DNA of 64,000 bases from Marininema mesophilum (GCF_900106775.1 NZ_FNNQ01000001.1:389367-453366); one strand, 5' to 3'. Positions 1-9,311 are shown, counted from the first letter of the stretch. Numbers and translations: made by a program. The notes: generated from the sequence alone by a model not told the origin.

Positions 1-42
1 ATCTAATAATTCAGCTATTGTTAAAGGGTTAGACTGGTACAT
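1..42 (-). CDS. N-terminal 14 codons of an unidentified protein, cut by the window edge
   Basis: An ATG reads leftwards off the window edge, with GGAG eight bases upstream. The 14 visible residues, MYQSNPLTIAELLD, are too few to name a family. It lies downstream of the acyl-CoA dehydrogenase on the same strand, but a strong hairpin separates the two, so it is probably a separate unit. Confidence 0.45.
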   Translation of the reverse strand, partial: MYQSNPLTIAELLD

Positions 43-113
43 AGAAATATCTCCTCTCTTTAGGCGTGTTTATTACAATACAAATTCAGAAAGTTGGGAT
101 AATCTTCTATATA

Positions 114-147
114 GCAGACTCCCCTAGCATAAGATAGGAGAGTCTGC
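114..147 (-). terminator. Stem-loop downstream of the acyl-CoA dehydrogenase
   Basis: Arms 114-126 and 135-147 pair over 13 positions with one mismatch around an 8-base loop. The tail on the minus strand is only AT-rich, without a long T run, so this is a moderate terminator candidate. Confidence 0.45.
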
Positions 148-203
148 CACTACACTGGCTTCATATACAATCTATGTTTATTCTATTTAAGTCCATGAAT
201 CGA

Positions 204-1343
204 CTAGCAACCAATTTCCCGTGCAATGACCATACGCTGAATTTCCGAGGTTCCTTCGCCGATCTCTGTCAGTTTGACATCACGGAAGAACCGCTCCACT
301 TTGTAATCATGCATATATCCATATCCACCATGAATCTGTACTGCCTGATCACACACCTTCATCGCGATTTCTGAGGCAAATAATTTACACATGGACGCTT
401 CTTTGGTGAATTTCTTTCCTTGATCCTTCAACCAAGCCGCTTTGTAGACCATGGTCCGTGCTAATTCAATGTTCATAGCCATATCTGCTAATTTGTGCTG
501 AATCACTTGAAATTTGGAGAGGGAGCTCCCAAATTGGGTGCGCTCTTTGGCATATTTAAGGGCCGCCTCATAGGCACCCTGGGCAATACCCACAGCCATC
601 GCACCAATACCGATACGACCGCCATCGAGAGTGATGAGGAACTGTTTAAACCCTTCCCCAATTTTACCAAGGACCCTATCCTCAGGAACTCGTACGTCTT
701 CTAGCACTAATTCCGTGGTGTTGGAACTATGCAAGCCCAACTTAATATAATTATCAATGACTGTAAAACCTGGGGAATTCGTTTCTGCGATAAAAGCCGT
801 AATCTCTGGTCCCGCCTCTGTACGATTCGTTACTGCTGTGAGGGCTAAAAATTTTGCATAACTAGCATTCGTAATAAAACATTTGGAACCATTAATCACC
901 CAGCTATCATCATCCCGGGTAGCTGTCGTTCTCGTACCACCAGCATCGGATCCTGCACCTGCTTCTGTTAAACCAAAGGCACCCATGCTTTCTCCTTGAC
1001 ATAGTGGTGTTAGGTAATGCTGTTTCTGCTCTTCAGTTCCAAAGAGATATAAAGGAGCACAACCCAGAGAAACATGGGCGGAGTAGGTAATCCCTGCAGA
1101 AGCACACACCCGTGAAAGCTCCTCTACTGCTATAGCGAAACTAATGGTATCTGCTCCACCCCCACCATATTCCTCAGGAAAAGGAAGACCCATCAAATTC
1201 AATTCTGCCATCTTACGGAATATTTCAACAGGAAAAGTTTTCGTCCTGTCGCGTTCATCCGCACCTGGAGCAACTTCTCCATCAGCAAAATCCCTCATTA
1301 ATTTGCGTACCATTTTTTGCTCTTCATTCAAATCGAAATTCAT
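204..1343 (-). CDS. Acyl-CoA dehydrogenase
   Basis: FAD-dependent acyl-CoA dehydrogenase of 379 residues, oxidising an acyl-CoA to the 2-enoyl-CoA in the cytoplasm and passing electrons to ETF. The three family domains are visible: N-terminal helices, a central beta domain (FGLTEAGAGSDAGG, then the flavin-loop motif WVINGSKCFITN), and C-terminal helices with QIHGGYGYMHDYKVERFFRD. IGEGTSEIQ near the end carries the usual catalytic glutamate. Length is typical. I chose the ATG at 1343 because GGAG lies 8 bases upstream; a GTG three codons earlier is too close to that site. Short- or branched-chain substrates are likely, but the sequence does not settle this. It stands alone, ending before a hairpin. 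Confidence 0.92.
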   Translation of the reverse strand: MNFDLNEEQKMVRKLMRDFADGEVAPGADERDRTKTFPVEIFRKMAELNLMGLPFPEEYGGGGADTISFAIAVEELSRVCASAGITYSAHVSLGCAPLYLFGTEEQKQHYLTPLCQGESMGAFGLTEAGAGSDAGGTRTTATRDDDSWVINGSKCFITNASYAKFLALTAVTNRTEAGPEITAFIAETNSPGFTVIDNYIKLGLHSSNTTELVLEDVRVPEDRVLGKIGEGFKQFLITLDGGRIGIGAMAVGIAQGAYEAALKYAKERTQFGSSLSKFQVIQHKLADMAMNIELARTMVYKAAWLKDQGKKFTKEASMCKLFASEIAMKVCDQAVQIHGGYGYMHDYKVERFFRDVKLTEIGEGTSEIQRMVIAREIGC

Positions 1344-1525
1344 CTTCTCCACTCCCTCAATCTCTTAAAGTAAACGCTTTCATTTTTATTATAGGGAAGA
1401 AAGGGTAAGCTCTTCAAGAATTTTCGCAACTTACCTGATCCAACCCCTCTATCACTAAGGGTATTTGCATTGGGTTGGGAAAAGGGATAATATTGAACTA
1501 GACTTCTTGTCAGAATTACCAACCA

Positions 1526-1555
1526 AAATAAAAAGCACCCGTTTTCACGAGTGCT
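1526..1555 (-). terminator. Intrinsic terminator of the dnaG-sigA operon
   Basis: The stem 1534-1541/1548-1555 (one mismatch) is followed on the minus strand by TTTTTATTTT. It sits 8 bases beyond the sigA stop codon. Confidence 0.85.
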
Positions 1556-1563
1556 CCCTTCAT

Positions 1564-2682
1564 TTATTCAAGGAAATCCTTCAACCGTTTACTACGGCTA
1601 GGGTGACGTAATTTACGCAACGCTTTGGCTTCAATCTGCCGGATCCGCTCACGCGTAACACCGAACACCTTGCCTACCTCTTCTAACGTACGTGTGCGTC
1701 CATCATCTAATCCAAAGCGAAGACGTAAAACATTTTCTTCTCGATCAGAGAGTGTATCCAGCACATCCTTCAATTGTTCTTTCAAAAGTTCATAAGCAGC
1801 TGCATCGGCAGGCGCTTGTGCATCATCATCTGGGATAAAATCACCTAGATGTGAATCATCCTCTTCACCAATTGGCGTTTCCAAGGAGACGGGCTCTTGA
1901 GCGATCTTCATGATCTCTCTCACCTTCTCTGGCGATAACGCCATCTCCTCAGCGACTTCCTCAGGCGTAGGTTCGCGGCCTAATTCCTGTAGGAGCTGAC
2001 GAGAGACACGGATCAACTTATTAATCGTTTCCACCATATGAACAGGAATTCGAATGGTCCTTGCTTGGTCAGCAATCGCCCGGGTGATTGCTTGACGAAT
2101 CCACCAAGTCGCATAGGTGGAGAACTTAAAGCCCTTGCGATAATCAAATTTCTCTACCGCTTTAATTAAACCCATGTTCCCTTCCTGGATCAAATCAAGG
2201 AAAAGCATCCCACGACCTACATAACGCTTCGCGATACTGACAACGAGACGAAGGTTTGCCTCTGCGAGGCGCCGCTTGGCTTCTTCATCACCATCTTCAA
2301 TTTTTTCAGCGAGCTGTACTTCCTCCTTCGCTGAAAGAAGAGGAACACGACCAATTTCCTTCAGATACATCCGTACGGGGTCATTGATCTTCACTCCTGG
2401 TGGCACACTAAGATCATCCACCAATAGTTCATTCGCTTCGTTCTCGTTCTCCTGGGTAAATTGAGGATTATCCTCATCTTCGTTGATCACTTCTACACCT
2501 TGTTCCCCAAGGTGTTCAAAAAAGTCATCCACCTGTTGGGAGTCCTGATCAAAGGAGGCCATCTTCTCCATGATCTCTTTATAGGTGAGAACCCCGCGTT
2601 TTTTCCCGAGGTCCAGTAGTTGTTCTTTGACTTGTTCTAACGTAAGTTCTTGCTCCAGATCCACGTTTTGCTCGTTTGCCAA
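1564..2682 (-). CDS. sigA: Primary sigma factor SigA (RpoD, sigma-43)
   Basis: Housekeeping sigma-70 factor that directs RNA polymerase to -35/-10 promoters. It has an acidic N-terminal region 1.1, then region 1.2 (DPVRMYLKEIGRVPLL), region 2 with the RpoD signature (FDYRKGFKFSTYATWWIRQAI), region 3 (RIPVHMVETINKL) and region 4.2 with the helix-turn-helix (LEEVGKVFGVTRERIRQIE). The start chosen is a TTG at 2682 with AGGAGG about 10 bases upstream. It gives 372 residues, close to the 371 of B. subtilis SigA, and avoids overlap with dnaG, which an upstream ATG at 2760 would create. It lies directly downstream of dnaG, the usual macromolecular-synthesis operon. Confidence 0.96.
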   Translation of the reverse strand: MANEQNVDLEQELTLEQVKEQLLDLGKKRGVLTYKEIMEKMASFDQDSQQVDDFFEHLGEQGVEVINEDEDNPQFTQENENEANELLVDDLSVPPGVKINDPVRMYLKEIGRVPLLSAKEEVQLAEKIEDGDEEAKRRLAEANLRLVVSIAKRYVGRGMLFLDLIQEGNMGLIKAVEKFDYRKGFKFSTYATWWIRQAITRAIADQARTIRIPVHMVETINKLIRVSRQLLQELGREPTPEEVAEEMALSPEKVREIMKIAQEPVSLETPIGEEDDSHLGDFIPDDDAQAPADAAAYELLKEQLKDVLDTLSDREENVLRLRFGLDDGRTRTLEEVGKVFGVTRERIRQIEAKALRKLRHPSRSKRLKDFLE

Positions 2683-2713
2683 CTTCTGGCTCCCTCCTTC
2701 CCTGGACACATGC

Positions 2714-4549
2714 CTACTCCGACCCTCTTTGAACTTTTTCCCTAAGTTGGATAAGTTCAATCCCTAGCTGGGCGGCTTCAGCAATGTTACCAGAGCGCTC
2801 TGCCTGTTTCACTTGCTCTTTTTTTTGTTCAATCTTACGATGAAGAGGATAATTACGTACGTGACGGATATAATCAGCTACCTCACCATCAGATATCTGA
2901 TCTTGTAATTCACTCATAATCAAAGAGCTGATCTCTTGTACGAGGTAATCATCTTTTACATAATGAATAAAACGAGCCGGATCAGCCAAATGCCCCTCGG
3001 CATAATAGGCATAGAGATACGCGGCAATAGCGGCATGGGCTTCTACATTAAAATCCGCTCCTACCTTCTCTCGTACCTGTTCAGCTATATCCGCATGATG
3101 GATCATCAATATGAGTAGGCGTCGCTCTGCCATTTCGAAAGCAAGGACTTTCCGATCTCGACCGACCATGTGTTTGCTTTCTTGATATCCATTATGCCAC
3201 TTCCCTTGTCCTTTATCCCCTAAACGCTCTCTTCTCTTTTTCGACGCCGCCACATGTTGTTCCTGTTTCAGGGCATCAAGGGAGACATGGAACTCCTCTG
3301 ACAATCGCCGTAAGTAATGATCCTTCTCGATTGCCCTAGGTAAATCAGCTATTACTCCTACCGCCTGGTTAAGGTAGCTCATCCGCCCATCGGCATCTCG
3401 TAAATCATAATCTTTTTTAAGGCTTTCTAACTTGAATGCAGTAAAGGGAACAGCCTGAGCAATTACTTCCGAGCGAAAAGCGTCGGCACCACGCTCTTGA
3501 ATGTAATCATCAGGATCCATTCCTTTTGGCATCCGGGCGACCTTCACGATACACCCTTCTTGTTTCAATACATCCATCCCTCGATCCGTGGCACTTTCTC
3601 CTGCACTATCCGCGTCGTAGCAGATGATTACTTCCTCCGTGTTGCGCCGGATTACCCGTGCTTGAGAATCTGTCAATGCCGTTCCGAGAGTAGCCACACC
3701 TGATGTAATCCCTGCTTGCCATGCGGCAATTACATCCATATATCCTTCAAAGAGAACCGCTTGCTCCGTTGAACGAATCCCTTTCCGCGCTCGATGAAGG
3801 TTATAAAGGAAGTGGCTCTTCTGGAAAAGAGTAGTCTCTGGGCTATTCAAATACTTGGGTCGCCCTTCACCAAGTATGCGAGCACCAAAGGCGATCACTC
3901 TTCCCTGAGAATCATGGATCGGAAACATCACACGGCCACGAAAACGATCAAAATAAGAGGGTTTACCCCTCCTCTCACGTTCAGAGACCAATCCAACCTC
4001 CGCCAATACCTCTTCTGAAAACCCCCGACGTTTCATAAAAGGATGAAGGAAATGATAAGAATCGGGTGCAAATCCGATTTGGAATTGGGTGATCGTCTCT
4101 GATAGAATCCCTCGGTCATGGAGGTATTCTCTCGCTTCTTTGCCATGCTCTGTTTCAGTTAGTAAATGATGATACAGCCGCCCTGCTAAGTCCATCGCCT
4201 TCAATAAGTGAAGACGGTGCCGCTCCTCAGCACTGTCATCACGACGATCAGGGGTAGGAACTTCAATCCCAGCCTCTTCTGCTAGATGACGCAGGGCTTC
4301 TACAAAGGTCATCTGCTCACTTTCCATGATGAATCGAAAGATATTCCCTCCCAATCCACAACCAAAACAATGGAAAATCTGTTTATCAGGAGAGACAGAA
4401 AAAGACGGGCTCTTTTCAGAATGAAACGGGCAGAGTCCAAAAAAATTTCGCCCGCTTTTCTTTAGCTGTACCGTCCGTCCGACGACATCGACGATGTCAT
4501 GATGCTCCCGAACACGGTCGATGACTTCCTCCGGGATCCTACCCGACAT
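2714..4549 (-). CDS. dnaG: DNA primase DnaG
   Basis: Synthesises RNA primers at the replication fork with the DnaB-type helicase. The 611 residues show the CHC2 zinc-binding domain (C40, H43, C61, C64), the catalytic core with motif FGARIL, and the TOPRIM centre (VLFEGYMDVIAAWQAG, then CYDADSAG). The C-terminal helicase-interaction region is low-complexity by comparison. Length is normal for the family. It is 31 bases upstream of sigA and probably co-transcribed. yqxD, often the first gene of this operon in Bacillus, is not present upstream. Confidence 0.96.
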   Translation of the reverse strand: MSGRIPEEVIDRVREHHDIVDVVGRTVQLKKSGRNFFGLCPFHSEKSPSFSVSPDKQIFHCFGCGLGGNIFRFIMESEQMTFVEALRHLAEEAGIEVPTPDRRDDSAEERHRLHLLKAMDLAGRLYHHLLTETEHGKEAREYLHDRGILSETITQFQIGFAPDSYHFLHPFMKRRGFSEEVLAEVGLVSERERRGKPSYFDRFRGRVMFPIHDSQGRVIAFGARILGEGRPKYLNSPETTLFQKSHFLYNLHRARKGIRSTEQAVLFEGYMDVIAAWQAGITSGVATLGTALTDSQARVIRRNTEEVIICYDADSAGESATDRGMDVLKQEGCIVKVARMPKGMDPDDYIQERGADAFRSEVIAQAVPFTAFKLESLKKDYDLRDADGRMSYLNQAVGVIADLPRAIEKDHYLRRLSEEFHVSLDALKQEQHVAASKKRRERLGDKGQGKWHNGYQESKHMVGRDRKVLAFEMAERRLLILMIHHADIAEQVREKVGADFNVEAHAAIAAYLYAYYAEGHLADPARFIHYVKDDYLVQEISSLIMSELQDQISDGEVADYIRHVRNYPLHRKIEQKKEQVKQAERSGNIAEAAQLGIELIQLREKVQRGSE

Positions 4550-5003
4550 GAAATCACCGCCTCCTAGTACATACGTAAACTCGCTCTAGCTGTCGGGATA
4601 CCATCCCTTCTAACAGGAATGAATTCGCCAATATTCGTCAAAATCCTTCATCCTTGCAAGGGAAATTTCATTGCAATGTTTTCTAATTATATGCTCCTCT
4701 CAATTACAAGCCCAAAAAGGAGAATATCACATTCCATGCTACAAGAACCAATTCTACAACAATCCGTTCATTCCTTCCACAATATATGGGACTCACTATT
4801 TACCAACATTTGTCGAAGTATGCGATCTCTCAGTTCTTCTTAACTAGTATACGCGTCAAATACAAAAAAATCCTGCTGAGCCTTGACATTCGGAATATTT
4901 TATATACCACTTCAAAAACATGGAACCACTATGATTTCTTACCCTTTCTACCTACTCTCTAATCCTATGAAGTTTATCTTAGAGGTAATGCTCAAAGAGA
5001 TAA
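4550..5003. other. Intergenic region between ppdK and dnaG, no gene seen
   Basis: About 450 bp of AT-rich DNA holding the promoter region of the dnaG-sigA operon. I see no reading frame with a ribosome site and protein-like composition, and no clear RNA structure. One TTGACA (4884-4889, plus strand) lacks a -10 at the right distance. Confidence 0.5.
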
Positions 5004-5036
5004 GAAAAAAGCGCCTTTATATCTAGGCGCTTTTTC
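5004..5036 (-). terminator. Terminator after ppdK, probably bidirectional
   Basis: Arms 5010-5016 and 5025-5031 form a GC-rich stem flanked by A6 on one side and T5 on the other, so it can act in both directions. It is 16 bases past the ppdK stop. Confidence 0.85.
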
Positions 5037-5051
5037 ATTTGTTCATCAGTA

Positions 5052-7700
5052 TTATTGGGATTTGTTTACAGCCGCTTGGGCTGCAGCCAATCGGGCGAGA
5101 GGAACTCGGAAAGGTGAACAACTCACATAATCAAGACCCGTATCGTGGCAAAAACGAATCGAATCTTTCTCCCCACCGTGTTCTCCACATATCCCTGTTT
5201 TTAGATCAGGTTTAACCTCCCGACCCATTCGTACACCCATTTCTACCAGTTTGCCTACTCCTCCAGTGTCCAGCGTGATAAATGGATTTTCAGGCAGGAT
5301 TTTTTGATCAATATACTGATGAAGGAATTTCCCCTCGGCATCATCTCGACTATAACCAAAGGTCGTTTGGGTCAAATCATTGGTGCCAAAGGAGAAGAAG
5401 TCAGCTTCTTCAGCGATTTCACCCGCTGTTAATGCCGCACGAGGAACCTCAATCATGGTCCCTACTGTAAAAGGAATTTCGCGTCCAGTTGTCTCTTTAA
5501 CTCGGATGGCGGTCTCTTCTACTAATTGCCGCATTTCACGAAGTTCATTTACATGGCCCACCAGAGGAATCATGATTTCCGGCTGAACGTTATACCCTGC
5601 TTCTTCTGCTTCTACAGCAGCAAGGAAAATTGCCTCCACTTGCATTGTGTAGATTTCTGGGTAGATCAAACCAAGGCGGCATCCTCGATGACCTAACATC
5701 GGGTTAAATTCGTGTAAGGTACGTACTTTACGCAGCAGATTCTCTTTTTCTCTTAAATGGACAGGATTGGTATCTGGTGTAGCAGAGAGGCGAGCTACCT
5801 CTGTAAGTAAATCTTCTAGGTTAGGCAAGAATTCATGAAGGGGGGGATCCAGGAGTCGAATCGTCACAGGAAGCCCGTCCATTGATTGAAAAATGCCTTT
5901 GAAATCCTCTTGTTGCAGTGGCAATAGTTTTTGTAATGCTTCTTGTCGCTCTGCTATATTTTCAGCGAGGATCATATCGCGAACGAGGGGCACTCGATCT
6001 GATTCCATGAACATATGCTCTGTACGGCAAAGTCCTACACCCTCTGCTCCAAATTCCCTTGCTTTTGCAACATCGGTAGGATTGTCTGCGTTGGTTCGAA
6101 TGTTAAGTTGACGAAATTCATCCGCCCACTTCAAGAGAGTTTGAAATTCATCTGAGAGTTCGGGATCAATCAATGGAACTTGACCTTTGATTACTTTCCC
6201 AGTCCCTCCATCGATGGAGAGCAATTCCCCTTCTTTGACAATGGTATTTCCTGCGACCAATTTTTTCTGTTTTAGATCAATTTGTAATTCCTCACAACCG
6301 CAGATGCAGGGCTTACCCATCCCTCGTGCAACAACAGCAGCATGACTAGTCATTCCGCCGCGACTCGTCAAAATGCCCTGAGCAGCAACAATCCCATGGA
6401 TATCCTCAGGCGTCGTTTCAGGTCGGACGAGAATCACTTTTTTTCCATCCTGGGAGAAACGTTCAGCACGATCCGCATCAAAGACGACCAATCCTGAGGC
6501 AGCACCCGGGGAGGCGGGAAGTCCTTTCGTAAGCACATTCAACTTGGCATCTGGATCGATTCGTCGGTGAAGGATCTGGTCCAAATGATCAGGGTCGACC
6601 CGTTTGATCGCTTCCTTTTGCTCAATAACTCCTTCTTTCACTAAATCAACAGCAATTTTAACAGCGGCATGAGCCGTCCGTTTTCCAGAACGTGTCTGCA
6701 AGATGTACAGTTTTCCGCGTTCTACGGTAAATTCGATGTCCTGCATATCCTGATAATGATTTTCTAACCGTTCACTGATTTTGCAAAATTCCGCATAAAT
6801 CTCTGGCATCCGATCAGCAAGTGATTGGATCGGTTCGGGAGTGCGAATACCAGCAACTACATCCTCCCCTTGGGCATTGATCAGATACTCTCCATATAGC
6901 TTCTTTTCCCCAGTTGAGGGGTTACGTGTAAAGGCAACACCCGTACCCGAATCTTCTCCCATGTTGCCGAAAACCATCATCTGTACATTGACAGCTGTAC
7001 CTAGATCATCCGAAATTTTATGGATTTTACGGTAAATTCGAGCCCGTTGATTATTCCAAGAATCAAAGACAGCAATAATCGCACGATGGAGTTGCTCTTC
7101 TGGTTGCTGAGGAAACTCTTTTTTGGTTTCCTCACGAACAATCTCCTTAAAGCGATGAATCACTTCCCGCCAATCCTCCGCAGTAAGCTCCGTATCCGAG
7201 GAGATGCCACGTTCCCCTTTGCATGCTTCGATCACTCGCTCAAAGCGATAATGGGGGATTCCCATGACTACATCACTAAACATCTGGATAAACCGACGAT
7301 AACAATCCAGTGCAAATCGTGGGTTGTTGGTCAAAGTAGCTAGCCCTTCAACAGTTTCATCATTGAGTCCTAAGTTGAGTACCGTATCCATCATTCCAGG
7401 CATTGAAACGACTGCCCCAGAGCGAACAGAGACGAGGAGAGGGTCCTTTGCATCCCCTAATTTTTTACCTGCTTGCTTCTCTAAACGAGCTAAAGCATCG
7501 GCTATTTCCTGCTTCCGTTCATCAGTCAATGTCTGGTTCTCACGATAATAGTTCAAACAAGCCTCCGTACTAATAGTAAAGCCTGAGGGAACCGGTAACC
7601 CAACCCGAGTCATTTCCCCCAAGTTGGCTCCCTTCCCCCCTAATAAATGCTTCTCTTCCAAACGACCGTCCTCAAATGAAACTACGAATGCTTGGCTCAC
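5052..7700 (-). CDS. ppdK: Pyruvate, phosphate dikinase
   Basis: Interconverts pyruvate + ATP + Pi with phosphoenolpyruvate + AMP + PPi. The 882 residues contain the N-terminal ATP-grasp domain, the phosphohistidine domain with RGGMTSHAAVVARG, and the C-terminal PEP-binding TIM barrel (LCRTEHMF, SFGTNDLTQTTFGYSRDD). The catalytic histidine is H453 and the threonine modified by the partner kinase is T451, matching the family numbering. It overlaps its regulator gene by four bases (ATGA type), so the two are translationally coupled, and CcpN lies upstream. This places the enzyme in the switch between glycolysis and gluconeogenesis. A terminator follows. Confidence 0.97.
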   Translation of the reverse strand: MSQAFVVSFEDGRLEEKHLLGGKGANLGEMTRVGLPVPSGFTISTEACLNYYRENQTLTDERKQEIADALARLEKQAGKKLGDAKDPLLVSVRSGAVVSMPGMMDTVLNLGLNDETVEGLATLTNNPRFALDCYRRFIQMFSDVVMGIPHYRFERVIEACKGERGISSDTELTAEDWREVIHRFKEIVREETKKEFPQQPEEQLHRAIIAVFDSWNNQRARIYRKIHKISDDLGTAVNVQMMVFGNMGEDSGTGVAFTRNPSTGEKKLYGEYLINAQGEDVVAGIRTPEPIQSLADRMPEIYAEFCKISERLENHYQDMQDIEFTVERGKLYILQTRSGKRTAHAAVKIAVDLVKEGVIEQKEAIKRVDPDHLDQILHRRIDPDAKLNVLTKGLPASPGAASGLVVFDADRAERFSQDGKKVILVRPETTPEDIHGIVAAQGILTSRGGMTSHAAVVARGMGKPCICGCEELQIDLKQKKLVAGNTIVKEGELLSIDGGTGKVIKGQVPLIDPELSDEFQTLLKWADEFRQLNIRTNADNPTDVAKAREFGAEGVGLCRTEHMFMESDRVPLVRDMILAENIAERQEALQKLLPLQQEDFKGIFQSMDGLPVTIRLLDPPLHEFLPNLEDLLTEVARLSATPDTNPVHLREKENLLRKVRTLHEFNPMLGHRGCRLGLIYPEIYTMQVEAIFLAAVEAEEAGYNVQPEIMIPLVGHVNELREMRQLVEETAIRVKETTGREIPFTVGTMIEVPRAALTAGEIAEEADFFSFGTNDLTQTTFGYSRDDAEGKFLHQYIDQKILPENPFITLDTGGVGKLVEMGVRMGREVKPDLKTGICGEHGGEKDSIRFCHDTGLDYVSCSPFRVPLARLAAAQAAVNKSQ

Positions 7701-8524
7701 GTTAGACCGCCTCCTGTTCGAAAGATATCAAAGATGATATTGGCGGTTTCTTCTACCGCTTTATTGGATACATCGATAATCGGACAACCTACACGCTTGA
7801 TCACTTTTTCGGAGTACTCTAACTCCTGTAAAATCCGTTCCATATTTGCATAGTTTGCTTGGGATGTTAGACCAAGTGATTTGAGTCGTTCGCGACGAAT
7901 GCCATTTAATTGATCTGGATCAATTGTAAGACCGATACATTTTTCTGGAGGCACTATGTACAATTCTTCAGGCGCCTCTACCTCAGGGACAAGAGGAACG
8001 TTGGCCACTTTAATTCGTTTATGGGCGAGATACATTGAAAGTGGAGTTTTCGATGTACGAGAGACACCAATCAGAACGATATCTGCCCGTAATAGCCCAC
8101 GGGGATCTCTGCCGTCATCGTACTTCACAGCAAACTCAATCGCCTCTATTTTACGGAAATATTCTTCATCCAAGCGGCGAACCAAACCTGGTTCCCGTTT
8201 TGGATCTCGCTTGTACAACCCTGCAAGTCCCTCCAACATAGGACCCATTATATCAACCACAGGCACAGAGGCCTTCTCCGCTTCTTCTAAAAGATATTCC
8301 TGCAAATCAGTTACAACCATGGTGAAGGCGATCATACCATGAGTCTCTGCTGCCGCCTGTACAGTCTCGAGGATAATTTTTTTATCATCCACATAAGGGA
8401 TGCGACGAATATCCACATCTCCACCATTAAACTGACTAGCTGCTGCACGAACGACGAACTCCGCTGTCTCGCCTACAGAATCAGATAAGAGATAGATAGT
8501 AGGGTGATCCGTTGTGCTAGAAAT
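7697..8524 (-). CDS. PPDK regulatory protein: bifunctional Ser/Thr kinase and phosphorylase
   Basis: DUF299/PSRP family protein that inactivates pyruvate phosphate dikinase by ADP-dependent phosphorylation of the active-site threonine and reverses this with phosphate. The P-loop reads GVSRTSKT; the N-terminus carries the family motif SDSVGETAE, which must be part of the protein. No ATG, GTG or TTG lies in frame upstream of that motif. The best start is an ATT at 8524, seven bases after AGGGAGGGA, giving 275 residues, the usual family length. A GTG at 8416 would delete the conserved N-terminus. It overlaps ppdK by four bases and is 19 bases from ccpN. Confidence 0.9.
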   Translation of the reverse strand: MSSTTDHPTIYLLSDSVGETAEFVVRAAASQFNGGDVDIRRIPYVDDKKIILETVQAAAETHGMIAFTMVVTDLQEYLLEEAEKASVPVVDIMGPMLEGLAGLYKRDPKREPGLVRRLDEEYFRKIEAIEFAVKYDDGRDPRGLLRADIVLIGVSRTSKTPLSMYLAHKRIKVANVPLVPEVEAPEELYIVPPEKCIGLTIDPDQLNGIRRERLKSLGLTSQANYANMERILQELEYSEKVIKRVGCPIIDVSNKAVEETANIIFDIFRTGGGLT

Positions 8525-8543
8525 AGTTATTCCCTCCCTGGTT

Positions 8544-9179
8544 CTATACAGGCGTACCTTCGCCTAATTCGACAAAAGCTTTGGTGACGGTCGTTTTAGT
8601 GATTCTACCTACCACTTCGACACCTTTTTCTGATGAGGACTCCTTCACCACTGGTAGGGCATCCACTTGATAACGGATCAATAACGCCGCCGCTTCCAGA
8701 AGTGTATCATCTAGCTTACATGTCACAATGTTGGGCATGCGGGTCATGATAACACCGATGGGTGTCTGAGCTAACTCTCGACTACCCATCAAACTTTTAA
8801 GAAAATCCTTCCGAGATACAACCCCGATTAAGAGTCCTCCTTCTCGAACAACAAACAACGTTCCAACATCTTCTAAGAACATTGTGCACATCGCATCATA
8901 TACGGTGGTGTCCTCTTGACAAACGACTGGGATAGATTTGTGCTCTTTTACAGTCAACTTACGAATATAATCCCCCAACAATTGATTGCTGGACTTACCA
9001 GCATAAAAATAACCCACTCGTGGGCGGGCATCCAAGAAACCTGACATAGTCAGGATAGCGAGATCTGGTCGTAATGTCGCCCGGGTCAAACTCAACTTTT
9101 CTGCAATTTGTTCTCCAGTGATCGGCCCTTCACCCTTCACGATCCGTAGGATCGTCTCCTGGCGTTCTGATAGCTCGAT
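8544..9179 (-). CDS. ccpN: CcpN-type transcriptional repressor (HTH plus two CBS domains)
   Basis: In B. subtilis CcpN represses gluconeogenic genes (gapB, pckA) under glycolytic conditions. An N-terminal winged helix (GPITGEQIAEKLSLTRATLRPD) is followed by GFLDARPRVGYFY and two CBS domains that bind nucleotides. The start is uncertain. AGGGGGTG sits 9 bases before an ATC at 9179, which is used here. A TTG at 9212 is in frame but has no ribosome site. An ATG at 9184 is one base out of frame, and a one-base loss there would explain the pattern. It is upstream of the PPDK regulator and ppdK, so it probably controls this cluster and itself. Confidence 0.85.
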   Translation of the reverse strand: MELSERQETILRIVKGEGPITGEQIAEKLSLTRATLRPDLAILTMSGFLDARPRVGYFYAGKSSNQLLGDYIRKLTVKEHKSIPVVCQEDTTVYDAMCTMFLEDVGTLFVVREGGLLIGVVSRKDFLKSLMGSRELAQTPIGVIMTRMPNIVTCKLDDTLLEAAALLIRYQVDALPVVKESSSEKGVEVVGRITKTTVTKAFVELGEGTPV

Positions 9180-9245
9180 AGCATGGCACCCCCTTGCAAC
9201 ACGTGAAATCAATCATTTATGACATACTTAAATGGTTTATTTCTT

Positions 9246-9263
9246 ATATAGTATATACTATAT
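9246..9263. promoter_or_regulatory. Perfect 18-bp palindrome upstream of ccpN, candidate operator
   Basis: ATATAGTATATACTATAT is its own reverse complement and lies about 70-80 bp upstream of the ccpN start, in the shared region with a divergent gene. Its position suggests a repressor site, possibly for CcpN. It does not match the B. subtilis CcpN consensus as I remember it. Confidence 0.45.
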
Positions 9264-9311
9264 TGCCCTTGTCTGTTGCGCAACCTTTTTTCGACAATTT
9301 GCAACCCTGCG

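Noticed and set aside
1564..2760. Longer SigA from an ATG at 2760
   Set aside because: It overlaps dnaG by 47 bases, adds an unlike 26-residue leader, and lacks a ribosome site; the TTG at 2682 has one and gives the normal length.
4619..4843. Plus-strand frame between ppdK and dnaG
   Set aside because: No ribosome site, no family resemblance, cysteine/histidine-rich composition of a chance frame.
4884..4889. TTGACA as a plus-strand promoter
   Set aside because: No -10 box at 16-18 bases and no plus-strand gene downstream.
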